A stretch of 42,979 nt of DNA from Acidimicrobiaceae bacterium (lineage in GTDB: Bacteria; Actinomycetota; Acidimicrobiia; Acidimicrobiales; RAAP-2), in the NCBI GenBank assembly GCA_003164095.1, contig PLRX01000093.1, positions 1 through 42,979 on the forward strand, in the 5' to 3' direction. Below, in pieces: positions 15,936 to 23,880 of this stretch. Both the position numbers and the translations under genes were made by a program. Positions within the stretch are counted from its first letter, which is position 1. Each line of letters starts with the position of its first letter. Under the pieces are notes generated by a model. It was not told the DNA's origin. It saw only the letters and a program-made list of their open reading frames with translations, and did not search any database.

Positions 15936-16850
15936 ATGGAACTACGACACCTCCAGGCACTCACCGCCATCAGCGACCACGGTACGTTCTCGGCCGCCGC
16001 CGAGCACCTCGGCACGGTCCAGTCCAACATCTCGGCCCACGTGGCACGCCTCGAGAAGGAGCTCGGGACCCCGCTGATCGACCGGGCCGACGGGCGGCTC
16101 ACCGCCGAGGGGACCGTCGTGGTGGCGAGGGCACGACGCATCCTGTCCGAGCTCGACGCCCTCATGTCCGACGTGGCCGCCTGCAAGGACGAGGTGACCG
16201 GCACGGTCCGGGTGGGGATGATCGGCACCACCGCCCGCTGGCTGGTCCCCCGTCTCATGGACGCCGTGGCCCAGCGCCACCCGCAACTCCGCCTCGTCAT
16301 CGTCGAGGGCACGACCACCGGCCTCGAGCCCCAGCTCGCCAACGGGCAGCTCGACCTCGCCATCCTCAACCTCCCGGTCAGCGGCAAGGACCTCGTCACC
16401 CGCCTCCTGTTCGAGGAGGACCTGATGCTGGTCGTGCCGGAGGGACATCCCATCGCCGCCAGGGAGCAGCCCCTGCAGCTCGAGGACCTGGCCGAACTCG
16501 AGCTCCTGCTACCGCTCCCGGGCACGGCGTTCCGAGACGAGCTCGACAGCGTCACGCGGCCGCTCGGCATCACACTCCTGCCCGCCGCCGAAATCGACGG
16601 TCTCCGACTGATCGCCTCGCTGACCTTCGAGGGCTACGGGCCGGCAATCCTGCCGGCCACCGCCATCCCCGGTTGGCTGCGGGAGCGGTTCCGACCCGTC
16701 CAGGTCGTCGGTCTGCCACGCCGCCGGGTCGGTGTGGCCCAACGCAGCCGCGGCCTGCCGGCGGCACCCACCCGCGCCCTGCTCGAGCTGCTCCGTTCGA
16801 CGGTCGCCCAGCCGGAGGGCCGGCCGCAGGGAGTGCACGTCCCGGTCTGA
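15936..16850 (+). CDS. LysR-family transcriptional regulator
   Basis: A 304-residue LTTR. The winged helix-turn-helix is MELRHLQALTAISDHGTF, SAAAEHLGTVQSNISAHV and LEKELGTPLIDR (about residues 1-60). The effector-binding domain starts near TGTVRVGMIGTTARWL and contains typical LDLAIL and LMLVVPEGHP segments. The ATG at 15936 is chosen; the upstream TTG adds only two residues. The likely target is unclear since the divergent neighbour starts 286 bp away; the gene may regulate itself, or the HAD-plsC operon on the other side of the gap. Confidence 0.92.
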   Translation: MELRHLQALTAISDHGTFSAAAEHLGTVQSNISAHVARLEKELGTPLIDRADGRLTAEGTVVVARARRILSELDALMSDVAACKDEVTGTVRVGMIGTTARWLVPRLMDAVAQRHPQLRLVIVEGTTTGLEPQLANGQLDLAILNLPVSGKDLVTRLLFEEDLMLVVPEGHPIAAREQPLQLEDLAELELLLPLPGTAFRDELDSVTRPLGITLLPAAEIDGLRLIASLTFEGYGPAILPATAIPGWLRERFRPVQVVGLPRRRVGVAQRSRGLPAAPTRALLELLRSTVAQPEGRPQGVHVPV

Positions 16851-16883
16851 CCCGACCCCCGGCCGGAGGCACCACCCACCTGT

Positions 16884-17537
16884 TCAGTTGGCAGCCGGGT
16901 CCGAGGGGTACCCGGACACCAGTGCGAGCGCGCCACCCTGGCGCCGCAGGACCCGCCGCCACAGGCCCTCGGGATCTGCGGACACCGGGTCCCGGGCCTC
17001 GGCGGACACCACGTACCACGAGCCCTCCTCGAGTTCGTCCTCGAGCTGACCCGTCTCCCAGCCCGCATAGCCCGAGAAGAGGCGAGCGCCCACGATGGAG
17101 CCGGCCACGGGCGCCGGATCGGTCCCGAGGTCCACGGTGCCCACCGGCCGGTCGTCGTCGACCAGCAGCCGCCAGCCGGCCGGGCAGCCCGGCGATCCCT
17201 CAGCGGCGACGTCCCGACCTGCCAGCCTCACCAGGCCGATCAGCGAGTTGCGGGACACGGGGCCACCGGTGAAGAGCTCCGCCGGGGCCGTGGCCAGATC
17301 GTGCCACTGCGGCAGGAGCTGGTCGACGGCCACCCCACCGGGCCGGTCGATCACCACCCCCATGGCACCGTGCAGTCCATGGTCCAACACCAGGATCACC
17401 CGACGCCGGAAGTTCGGGTCCTCGACTGCCGGTGTGGCGATGAGCAGGCGGCCGACCAGGGTGGGCGGCTCCGGATCGCCCCCGAAGGGGTCGAACTCAC
17501 TGAAGGGCTCGATCGGCACGCCCAGATGATGGCCCAT
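16884..17537 (-). CDS. YqgE/AlgH family protein
   Basis: A 217-residue member of the YqgE/AlgH family (DUF179), of uncertain molecular role. Family signatures: LVGRLLIATPAVEDPNFRRRVILVLDH, split over residues 29-55; GAMGVVIDRP; FTGGPVSRNSLIGLVRL; RLFSGYAGWETGQLEDELEEGSW. The ATG at 17537 gives a short acidic lead before the conserved core; the frame continues upstream to 17699 through Arg/Ala-rich sequence that overlaps the neighbouring gene and is unlikely to be coding. Divergent from the enoyl-CoA hydratase gene. Confidence 0.9.
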   Translation of the reverse strand: MGHHLGVPIEPFSEFDPFGGDPEPPTLVGRLLIATPAVEDPNFRRRVILVLDHGLHGAMGVVIDRPGGVAVDQLLPQWHDLATAPAELFTGGPVSRNSLIGLVRLAGRDVAAEGSPGCPAGWRLLVDDDRPVGTVDLGTDPAPVAGSIVGARLFSGYAGWETGQLEDELEEGSWYVVSAEARDPVSADPEGLWRRVLRRQGGALALVSGYPSDPAAN

Positions 17538-17640
17538 CAGGGGCCGGAAGGGCACGCCGGACAACGCAGCCGGAGGGGCGCGCACCTGTCCGGCGCCCCG
17601 ATGAATGGCGCGTCGGGCGCCCGTCGGTGAGGCTGTGGCC

Positions 17641-18441
17641 ATGGCCCTCGTCACCGTCACCACGCCCGCACCGAACGTACGCACGATCACGCTCGACAAC
17701 CCGGCCCGCCTGAACTCGATGTCGTTCGCGCTGGTTGCCGACCTCTACGCCGCCATCGCCGAGGTGGCGGCCGACAACGACTGCCGCGCCGTGGTCCTGA
17801 CCGGAGCCGGTCGGGCGTTCTGCTCCGGCCTGGAGCTCGAGCACGCCGGCCTCCCACCCGGCGCCGAGGACCTCGGTCGCCACCGGATGGGGCTCCGGGC
17901 GATGGAGTACATGGGCGGCATCGTGCCCGCCCTCCGCGACATGCCCCAGCCGGTCATCGCCGCCATCAAGGGTCCCGCCTACGGGGGTGGGATGTGCCTC
18001 AGCCTGGGAGCGGACGTCCGCCTGGCCGGGAGGTCGGCCGTCTTCTGCGGGGCGGGCATCACCAACGGCCTGACCGGATGCGAACTCGGGGTGAGTTGGC
18101 TGCTCCCCCGCGCCGTCGGGACGTCACGGTCCAACGAGATCATCCTGACCGGCCGCAAGGTCGACGCCGAGGAGGCCGAGCGGATCGGGCTCGTGTCCCA
18201 GTTGCTGGACGACGACCAGGTGCTCGACCGGGCCGTCGAGATGGCGGTGCACCTCTGCACCCTGAGCCCGCTCGGCTTGACCCTGACCAAGGACACGCTG
18301 TGGGGCTCCCTCGAAGTCGGGAGCCTCCAGACCGCCGTCGACCTGGAGAACCGGACCCAGCTGTTGGCCGGCTTCACCGGGAACCTCAACGAGGCCGCCG
18401 CCGCCTTCAAGGAGAAGCGGCGCCCCGTCTACACGGAGTAG
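17641..18441 (+). CDS. Enoyl-CoA hydratase/isomerase (crotonase) family protein
   Basis: A 266-residue crotonase-fold protein. The oxyanion hole segments are GAGRAFCSGLELE and IKGPAYGGGMCLSLGADVRLA. Glu148 in TGCELGVSWLLPRAVG and Glu166 in SNEIILTGRKV lie where the two catalytic glutamates of hydratases are expected, although the loop between them is about two residues shorter than in the classic enzyme. It would hydrate trans-2-enoyl-CoA in fatty acid degradation; other crotonase reactions cannot be excluded. The ATG at 17641 starts right at the conserved core (MALVTVTTPAPNVRTITLDN). Confidence 0.9.
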   Translation: MALVTVTTPAPNVRTITLDNPARLNSMSFALVADLYAAIAEVAADNDCRAVVLTGAGRAFCSGLELEHAGLPPGAEDLGRHRMGLRAMEYMGGIVPALRDMPQPVIAAIKGPAYGGGMCLSLGADVRLAGRSAVFCGAGITNGLTGCELGVSWLLPRAVGTSRSNEIILTGRKVDAEEAERIGLVSQLLDDDQVLDRAVEMAVHLCTLSPLGLTLTKDTLWGSLEVGSLQTAVDLENRTQLLAGFTGNLNEAAAAFKEKRRPVYTE

Positions 18442-18445
18442 TCCG

Positions 18446-18676
18446 GTGGCCAAGGCACGACGGGGCAGGAAGCCATTGCCGCGCCGCGACACGTCGAGCG
18501 GTGGCGGAGGCGGGCGCGAGCACTGGCGGGCCGACGGCCAGCCCAAGACCCGCTACCCGTCGTCCGGCGACGCCAACCGCTACGCATTGCAGGCCCTCCT
18601 TGAGGACGGGGTGCAACTCGACCCGTACGTCTGCGGGATCTGTGGCGACTGGCACCTGGGAAACCGCCGGGGCTGA
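18446..18676 (+). CDS. Small basic protein with C-terminal Cys-x2-Cys motif
   Basis: A 76-residue protein starting at GTG, 4 bp after the enoyl-CoA hydratase stop. The N-terminus is Arg/Lys-rich (AKARRGRKPLPRRD), followed by a Gly run, then YALQALLEDG and a C-terminal YVCGICGDWHLGNRRG that resembles half a zinc ribbon with a nearby His. Small proteins with a CxxCxxWHLG end are common in actinobacteria and phages, function unknown. The close spacing suggests translational coupling. Confidence 0.65.
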   Translation: MAKARRGRKPLPRRDTSSGGGGGREHWRADGQPKTRYPSSGDANRYALQALLEDGVQLDPYVCGICGDWHLGNRRG

Positions 18677-18721
18677 GGGGCCACATCGGCCGACCGACCC
18701 GGCGCTAGTCGGCTCGGTCAC

Positions 18722-18745
18722 ACTATACCGTCCGGACGGTATAGT
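18722..18745. promoter_or_regulatory. Perfect 24-bp palindromic operator of the TetR-MFS operon
   Basis: ACTATACCGTCC followed by its exact reverse complement, 24 bp without a mismatch, ends 6 bp before the GTG start at 18752. The right half contains TATAGT (18740-18745), positioned as a -10 for a transcript beginning at the start codon; GTCACA at 18717-18722 could be the -35. A bound TetR dimer would therefore occlude the promoter: a textbook autorepression layout. Confidence 0.8.
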
Positions 18746-18751
18746 TCATGC

Positions 18752-19369
18752 GTGACCGCCACGACCGCCGCACCTTCCGCGCCCACCGACAAGCCCTCGG
18801 GCCGCGCCCACCGGGACGGCGCCGCCACCAAGCGACGCATCCTCGACGCGGCCGAGCAGGTCGTCCTGCGCGACGGGGTGGGTCATCTGACTCTGGAGGC
18901 CGCCGCCCACCAGGCCGGCCTGTCCAAGGGTGGCGTGCTGTACCACTTCCCGACCCGCGACGCCCTGGTGGCCGCCATGGTGGCGCGCATCATCGAGCAG
19001 TTCGAGGAGGACATCGCCGCCTACCTGCCGGCTCCGGACGCACCTGGGCACGGGATGCCCGGCGCGTTCACCCGGGCCTACGTACGGGCCACCATGGAGC
19101 CGATCTCCGAGGGCGAGGAGCGTCTCGGCGCCGCCTTGCTCGCCGCAGCAGCCGCCGAGCCGGCGCTGCTCGTTCCGCTGCAGCGGGCTGCCGACGGCTG
19201 GCAGGCGCGCCTCGTCGACGACGGGCTCGACCCCGCCACGGCCACCGTCGTCCGATTGGCTTGTGATGGCCTGTGGCTCTGCGACCTGTTCGGCCTGGCC
19301 TCCCCTCAGGGGGACCTTCGAGCCCGGGTGGCCGCCTCGCTCGAACAGATGATCGGGGAACCGTCATGA
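18752..19369 (+). CDS. TetR/AcrR-family regulator of the adjacent MFS transporter
   Basis: A 205-residue regulator. The helix-turn-helix is RRILDAAEQVVLRDGVGHL, LEAAAHQAGLSKGGVLYHF and PTRDALVAAMV (about residues 28-75). The remainder is helical, with no recognisable ligand signature. The start is the GTG at 18752, directly after the palindrome; translation is probably leaderless as no ribosome site is visible. The TGA overlaps the ATG of the MFS gene, so regulator and transporter are coupled. The likely inducer is a substrate of the pump. Confidence 0.92.
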   Translation: MTATTAAPSAPTDKPSGRAHRDGAATKRRILDAAEQVVLRDGVGHLTLEAAAHQAGLSKGGVLYHFPTRDALVAAMVARIIEQFEEDIAAYLPAPDAPGHGMPGAFTRAYVRATMEPISEGEERLGAALLAAAAAEPALLVPLQRAADGWQARLVDDGLDPATATVVRLACDGLWLCDLFGLASPQGDLRARVAASLEQMIGEPS

Positions 19370-20706
19370 TCCGCCGCGGCCCCGCGGGCGCCATCGCGCC
19401 CATGCCCGACACGTCGGTGCGGCTCATCCGCATCCTGGCCGTCACCGTCTTCCTCGAGTGGCTGGGTGCGACCGCCATCGTGCCGATGCTGCCGGTCTAC
19501 ATCCGTCAGCTCGGCGGGACGGACGGGTTGGCCGGCCTTGTCATGGCCTCGTTCTTCGCCGCCGGTGTGCTCTTCCAGTACCCGGTGGGCCGTCTGTCCG
19601 ACCGGCTCGGTCGCAAACCCGTGCTCGTCGGCGGGCTCATCGTGTACTCGCTCGCCAGCTTCGCCTTCCTGCTCCACATCGCCCCGGCGATGGCAATCCT
19701 GCTGCGCGGCCTCCAGGGCCTGGGCGCCGGTGCCTCGGCCGTCGCCGCGCTGGCCATGGTCTCGGGCGCGGTGGCCGTCGAGCGCAGAGGACGCGCCTTC
19801 GCCTCCATCTACGGCGCCCAGATCTCGGGCATGGCCGTCGGCCCGCTCATCGGCGCCATCGTCGGGGTCCACAACATGTGGGCCATGTTCCTCGGCTCCG
19901 GCATCGTCTGCCTCGTCGCGTGCGTGCCCGCGCTGCGCATCGTCGAGCCGCCCGAGGAGGCGGCGCGGCGGCGCGATCGCACCGCGGCCGACGGGTCGAT
20001 CACTCCCCTGGCCCGCGTGCGGTGGAACCGCTCGATGGCCGGCGCCATGGTGGCTGCCGCCGCCCTCGGCCTCACCACCGGGATCTACGACATCTGCTGG
20101 ACCCTGCTCATGGTGTCCCGTGGCGCCGCCGGCTGGGAGATCGGCGTGTCGTGGACGCTCTTTGCCGTGCCCTTCGTGGTGGCTGCCCGGCCGAGCGGCT
20201 GGCTGGCGGACCACATGGACCGCCGCTACCTGGTCCTCGGGGGCGTCGGCCTCGCCATGGTCTTCTGCGCCGCCTATCCGTTCATCCCGTTGGTCCCGCT
20301 CCTGATGGTGTTGGGCGGCACCGAGGCCCTCGGGTTCGCCGCCGCCATGCCCTCACTGCAGTCGCTGCTCACCCAGGGGTCCGGGCCGTCGGAGGTCGGG
20401 CGCATCCAGGGCATGTACGGCACCACCCAGACCGCGTGCACCGCCGTCTCGGCCGCACTGGCCGGTGCGGCGTTCGCCTACGCCCGCTGGCTGCCGTTCC
20501 TGTCGGCCTCGGTGTTCACCGCGGTGGCGCTCACCGTCACCGCCATCGTGTGGCGCACGGTCCCCGGCCACGTCCACCCCACCTTCGAACGGATCGAGGT
20601 CGATGCCGCCGACGGGGGCGACAGGGCTGCCGGGTCGACGGCGCAGGAGACCGGGTCCCCTGCCGGGGCTCAGGCGGCGGTCGGGGTCAGCTCCGAGGTG
20701 CAGTAG
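19366..20706 (+). CDS. MFS transporter (drug/solute efflux type)
   Basis: Major facilitator of 446 residues with about 12 membrane segments. The loop 2-3 signature is GRLSDRLGRKPVLVGG and the second-half equivalent is GWLADHMDRRYLVLGG. An N-terminal RILAVTVFLEWLGATAIVPMLPVYI and a motif C-like MVSGAVAVE... region suggest a proton-coupled exporter of the DHA type; the substrate is unknown. The ATG at 19366 overlaps the TetR stop. The last 37 bp overlap the convergent mscL gene; the final 40 residues are hydrophilic and low complexity, so a stop in this overlap is plausible. Confidence 0.9.
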   Translation: MIRRGPAGAIAPMPDTSVRLIRILAVTVFLEWLGATAIVPMLPVYIRQLGGTDGLAGLVMASFFAAGVLFQYPVGRLSDRLGRKPVLVGGLIVYSLASFAFLLHIAPAMAILLRGLQGLGAGASAVAALAMVSGAVAVERRGRAFASIYGAQISGMAVGPLIGAIVGVHNMWAMFLGSGIVCLVACVPALRIVEPPEEAARRRDRTAADGSITPLARVRWNRSMAGAMVAAAALGLTTGIYDICWTLLMVSRGAAGWEIGVSWTLFAVPFVVAARPSGWLADHMDRRYLVLGGVGLAMVFCAAYPFIPLVPLLMVLGGTEALGFAAAMPSLQSLLTQGSGPSEVGRIQGMYGTTQTACTAVSAALAGAAFAYARWLPFLSASVFTAVALTVTAIVWRTVPGHVHPTFERIEVDAADGGDRAAGSTAQETGSPAGAQAAVGVSSEVQ

Positions 20707-21083
20707 GCGCACTTCGTGGCCTTGTCCGCGACCTTGGACAGGCACTCGGGGCACTCGCGTACGGGCTCCTCGTTCGGGAGACGGCCGAGCCGGGCCATCA
20801 GCGAGTTGACCGGCTTGATCACGAGGAAGAAGATCACCGCGGCCACGATCACGAAGTTGAGCAGCGCGTCGAGCACGTTGCCGTAGAGGATCTTGGACCC
20901 GTTGATCGTGAAGTACAGGGAGCCGAACTGCGTGGAGCCGCCGAAGATGGCCTTGATCAGGGGTGTGATCAGATTGGAGGTGATCGACGTCACGACGGCG
21001 GTGAAGGCGACGCCGATGACGACGGCGACCGCCAGGTCGAGCAGGTTGCCCCGCAGCAGGAACTCCTTGAACTCCTTGATCAT
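20670..21083 (-). CDS. mscL: Large-conductance mechanosensitive channel MscL with zinc-ribbon-like tail
   Basis: Membrane pore that releases solutes under hypo-osmotic stress. A 137-residue protein with the N-terminal amphipathic helix MIKEFKEFLLRGN, TM1 LLDLAVAVVIGVAFTAVVTSI and TM2 LDALLNFVIVAAVIFFLVIKPVN. The C-terminal bundle is replaced or extended by Cys111-x2-Cys114 ... Cys125-x2-Cys128 (CPECLSKVADKATKCAYC), a probable zinc ribbon, seen in some actinobacterial MscL proteins. A good ribosome site GAGGAG precedes the ATG. Convergent overlap of 37 bp with the MFS gene. Confidence 0.95.
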   Translation of the reverse strand: MIKEFKEFLLRGNLLDLAVAVVIGVAFTAVVTSITSNLITPLIKAIFGGSTQFGSLYFTINGSKILYGNVLDALLNFVIVAAVIFFLVIKPVNSLMARLGRLPNEEPVRECPECLSKVADKATKCAYCTSELTPTAA

Positions 21084-21190
21084 GGTCGATCTCCTCGCAC
21101 AGGTCGGGGCCGCGACGCGGCAGGGATGTCGAATCTAGGTCCGGTCGCCGACCCGGTCCACCCCTGCGTCGCGGGTCGGCCCGGTACCGA

Positions 21191-21676
21191 TCAGCCGAGG
21201 CCGGGGTGGACGGCTGCCTCCCACCGTCCGGTCGCCTCCACCTGGCACACGATCGTCGCCGCCCGCAGTAGCCAGTCAATGACGGCGCCGTTGTCGGCGT
21301 CCGCCGGGACCTCGGCAACCATGCCCCGGCGGGGATGGTCCTGGGTGACCCGCCACCCCTCGGGCACGGGCAGCCCGAGGTCACGCAACCGCGACGCCAC
21401 CCGCGGGCCGGAGGCGTGCTGCAGGCCCACCGTCGTCGGTCGGTCGGGCCGCCCCTGTTGGTGCCTGCCCGGCATCCACGTCACCACCGGGACCTTGTGG
21501 GTCGAGCCACCGAGGAAGGCGAACGGGCCGGGCTCCGGCGGGCGACGCTCGTCGTCGATGACCGGCTCGAGGTTGATCCATCCGGTGCCGCCGGCCTGCA
21601 CCATGGCCATCTGGGCCAACAGATCGGGGTCGTCATGGGCGACGAAGCCGAACACCGTCGGCCGGGTGCGGCTCAT
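21191..21676 (-). CDS. Hypothetical protein, coupled to LLM oxidoreductase
   Basis: Not recognised. A 161-residue soluble protein starting MSRTRPTVFGFVAHDD, with WINLEPVIDDERRPPEPG, FAFLGGSTHKVPVVTWMPG and a C-terminal AVIDWLLRAATIVCQVEATGRW; no clear membrane or signal segments. The ATG at 21676 overlaps the stop of the upstream LLM oxidoreductase gene (ATGA), so it is translated with it and may share its pathway. The frame is open further upstream but overlaps that gene. Confidence 0.7.
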   Translation of the reverse strand: MSRTRPTVFGFVAHDDPDLLAQMAMVQAGGTGWINLEPVIDDERRPPEPGPFAFLGGSTHKVPVVTWMPGRHQQGRPDRPTTVGLQHASGPRVASRLRDLGLPVPEGWRVTQDHPRRGMVAEVPADADNGAVIDWLLRAATIVCQVEATGRWEAAVHPGLG

Positions 21677-22560
21677 GTCTGGAGATCGCCCACTGCCGCG
21701 GCCAGCGCCTCGAGCTCGGCGCGCCACGAGTCGCCCGGCAGGAGCGGCCGGACCACGAACTTGGAGAAGCCGACCTCGAGGAACGCCTCGAGGAACCGCC
21801 GAAGGTCGTCGAGGCCGGCAGGGACCACGGTGGCCGGGTCCACCCCCTTGCGGGCCCGACCCAGGGCGGCCGACAGCTTCGGGTCGAGCGGCCCGGGCGC
21901 GTAGGCCAGCGAGACGCCGAAGTGCTCACGGCTGATCTCCCGACCGGCGGCGGAGGCGGCTGCATCGATGGCGTCGCGTCCGGCCACCACCTCAGCGGGC
22001 GTGCACGACGACGGCAGCCAGCCGTCGGCGAACCGTCCGCACCGCTCGAGGGCGGCGGGCACCATGCCGCCCGTCCAGAACTCGAGCGGCTGCTGGACCG
22101 GGAGGGGTGCCAGCGTGACCTGCTCGAACGATCCCACCGGGCCGTCGTGGTCGACAGCCTCCCCCGCCCACAACCGGCGGAGCAACGGGAAGGCCTCCTC
22201 CATACGCGGCCCCTTCTCCTTGCCGGGAACACCGATCGCACCGGACTCGGGGGGCTGGGCCAGGCCCGGCACGAACGTCACCAGCAGGCGACCGGCCGAC
22301 AGTCGGTCGAGGGTGGCGAGTTGCTTGGCCACGCGGACCACGTTGCGACCGGGCAGCAGCATGGTGGTGCCGAGCTTGAGTCGCGGGTTGTGGGCGGCAG
22401 CGAAGGCCAGCGCAGCCAGCGGGTCGAGCGTGGGCGCGCTCAGCACCTCCGGGAGCCACAACGAGTCGAAGCCGAGCTCGTCGAGGTCGTCGACCAGCGA
22501 CGCGAGACTGCCCGGGTCGCCGTCGAGGGGTCCGGCGCCGACCCCGATCCGGACCTTCAC
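21673..22560 (-). CDS. LLM-class (probably F420-dependent) oxidoreductase
   Basis: A 295-residue luciferase-like monooxygenase-fold protein. Typical segments: MKVRIGVGAGPLDGDPGSL, LGFDSLWLPEVLS, DPLAALAFAAAHNPRLKLGTTMLLPGRNVV split over residues 46-75, and LSAGRLLVTFVPGLAQP. Family members use FMN or F420H2; short actinobacterial forms like this are usually F420-linked, which is inference. The GTG at 22560 overlaps the nitroreductase stop (GTGA). It forms a coupled set with the genes on each side. Confidence 0.87.
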   Translation of the reverse strand: MKVRIGVGAGPLDGDPGSLASLVDDLDELGFDSLWLPEVLSAPTLDPLAALAFAAAHNPRLKLGTTMLLPGRNVVRVAKQLATLDRLSAGRLLVTFVPGLAQPPESGAIGVPGKEKGPRMEEAFPLLRRLWAGEAVDHDGPVGSFEQVTLAPLPVQQPLEFWTGGMVPAALERCGRFADGWLPSSCTPAEVVAGRDAIDAAASAAGREISREHFGVSLAYAPGPLDPKLSAALGRARKGVDPATVVPAGLDDLRRFLEAFLEVGFSKFVVRPLLPGDSWRAELEALAAAVGDLQT

Positions 22561-23249
22561 CCGGACCCCAGGAGCGGACCGTCGAACCGGTCCACGGTCG
22601 TGAAGCCGTCGACCGGGCCCCGACGGAGCCGAGTGGGCTGGTGGACCGGGTGACCGAGGGCCAGCACGCCGGCCACCACGTGGGTGTCGGGAACCCCGAG
22701 CAGCTCCAGCACCGCCGCCTCGTCGCGTACGATCATCGTCGTCATGACCCCGGCCAGTCCCTCGTCCCGGGCGGCCAGGAGGATGCTCCAGGCGAACGGG
22801 TAGATCGAGGCCCCGCCCACCAGGGTGTAGTGGTCGAGGTCGCGGTCGACCGTGGCCAGGCGCTCCAGGTCGGCCAGCAGTACCAGCAGGACCGGCACCT
22901 CGTCGAGGTGCTCGGCGAACCCGCCCGGACCGTCCGCTGCGGCGGCCGCCACCTCGTCGGCGCCCTCGACGGCCCGGCGCTCCAGGTCGCGGTCGGTGAC
23001 AGCGGCCCAGGGCGTGAGCCCGGCCGACACCTGGGCGAGGTACTCGTACCAGCCCGGCAGGTAGAGGTCCCGCAGGGTACGGCGCACGACGGGGTCCTGC
23101 ACCACCACCACCCGCCAGGCCTGCCGGTTGCCCCCGTTGGGCGCGAACCGGGCGCTGTCCAGGAGCTGGCGGACCGTGCCCTCGTCCACCGGCTCGTCGG
23201 TGAACTCCCGCACCGCCCCGGTGGTGCGCAGCGCCTCGGTCAGCTCCAT
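22557..23249 (-). CDS. Nitroreductase-family flavoprotein
   Basis: An FMN-binding oxidoreductase of 230 residues. The N-terminus ELTEALRTTGAVREFTDEPV holds the Arg cluster that binds FMN phosphate; next come LLDSARFAPNGGNRQAWRVVVV and, near residue 145, LVGGASIYPFAWSILLAARDEGLAGVMTT, the conserved dimer and flavin segment. The natural substrate is unknown: an NAD(P)H-dependent reduction of quinones, nitroaromatics or enoates are all possible. It begins 13 bp after the peroxiredoxin stop and ends overlapping the LLM oxidoreductase start, forming a redox gene set. Confidence 0.88.
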   Translation of the reverse strand: MELTEALRTTGAVREFTDEPVDEGTVRQLLDSARFAPNGGNRQAWRVVVVQDPVVRRTLRDLYLPGWYEYLAQVSAGLTPWAAVTDRDLERRAVEGADEVAAAAADGPGGFAEHLDEVPVLLVLLADLERLATVDRDLDHYTLVGGASIYPFAWSILLAARDEGLAGVMTTMIVRDEAAVLELLGVPDTHVVAGVLALGHPVHQPTRLRRGPVDGFTTVDRFDGPLLGSG

Positions 23250-23262
23250 GGCGCGTCGCCCG

Positions 23263-23745
23263 CTAGAGCTGCTCGAGGACCGCGTCCGCCGCGCTGACGG
23301 TCAGCCCGCCGCCCGGCTCGACGAAGAGGCCGGTCACCACGCCGTCCTCCAGCACCATGGCGTAGCGCTGAGAGCGCGTGCCGAGGCCGAAGCCGCTGCC
23401 GTCCATCTCCAGGCCGACGGCCGAGGTGAACTCGCCGTTGCCGTCGGCCAACAGCACGACGGTGTCGCCCACGTTCTGCGACTCGCCCCAGGCGGCCATG
23501 ACGAACGGGTCGTTGACCGAGATGCAGGCCACGGTGTCGACACCCTTGGCGGCCAACTCGTCATGGCGGATCACGAAACTCGGGAGGTGGTAGTCCGAGC
23601 AGGTCGGGGTGAACGCCCCGGGCACCGCGAACAGGACGACCTTGCCGGAGCCCAGGACGTCGCGGGTCTGCACGTGCGTGGGTGACCCACCGCTGTTCGT
23701 CATGACCTGGATGTCCGGGATGGTGTCGCCGACGACAATGCTCAT
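23263..23745 (-). CDS. Peroxiredoxin, Prx5-like
   Basis: Thiol peroxidase of 160 residues that reduces peroxides. The peroxidatic Cys49 is in VPGAFTPTCSDYHLPSF, the Prx5/hybrid signature; the opening MSIVVGDTIPDIQVM and the later CISVNDPFVMAAWGE and RSQRYAMVLEDGVV segments also match. No second conserved resolving Cys is evident, so it may be a one-Cys type needing an external thiol. The ATG at 23745 has a strong GAGGAG ribosome site; the upstream extension of the frame overlaps a hairpin and is not coding. Confidence 0.92.
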   Translation of the reverse strand: MSIVVGDTIPDIQVMTNSGGSPTHVQTRDVLGSGKVVLFAVPGAFTPTCSDYHLPSFVIRHDELAAKGVDTVACISVNDPFVMAAWGESQNVGDTVVLLADGNGEFTSAVGLEMDGSGFGLGTRSQRYAMVLEDGVVTGLFVEPGGGLTVSAADAVLEQL

Positions 23746-23783
23746 CTTCACTCTCCTCAGGATGGAACCCCGCTCAGCGGGAG

Positions 23784-23821
23784 TGCACGGAGGGCCCACC
23801 GCTCGGGTGGCCTTCCGTGCA
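23784..23821 (-). terminator. Long hairpin between nhaA and the peroxiredoxin gene
   Basis: TGCACGGAgGGCC at the left pairs with GGCCtTCCGTGCA at the right, including one G-T wobble, and a further ACC/GGT pairing with a one-base bulge leaves a loop of about four bases. Length 38 nt. It lies 60 bp beyond the nhaA stop and before the peroxiredoxin ribosome site, so it probably ends the upstream transcript. A second small hairpin (CCCGC/GCGGG, 23769-23781) is adjacent. Confidence 0.6.
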
Positions 23822-23880
23822 GCATACGGTTCGGAGCCGGCCGCCGATCACCGGACGGCTCGGACACCACTCGGGCGCGA

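Noticed and set aside
15857-15936. Possible cysteine or other riboswitch upstream of LysR
   Set aside because: Apart from the 11-bp hairpin and the tiny ORF I could not match any known riboswitch core.
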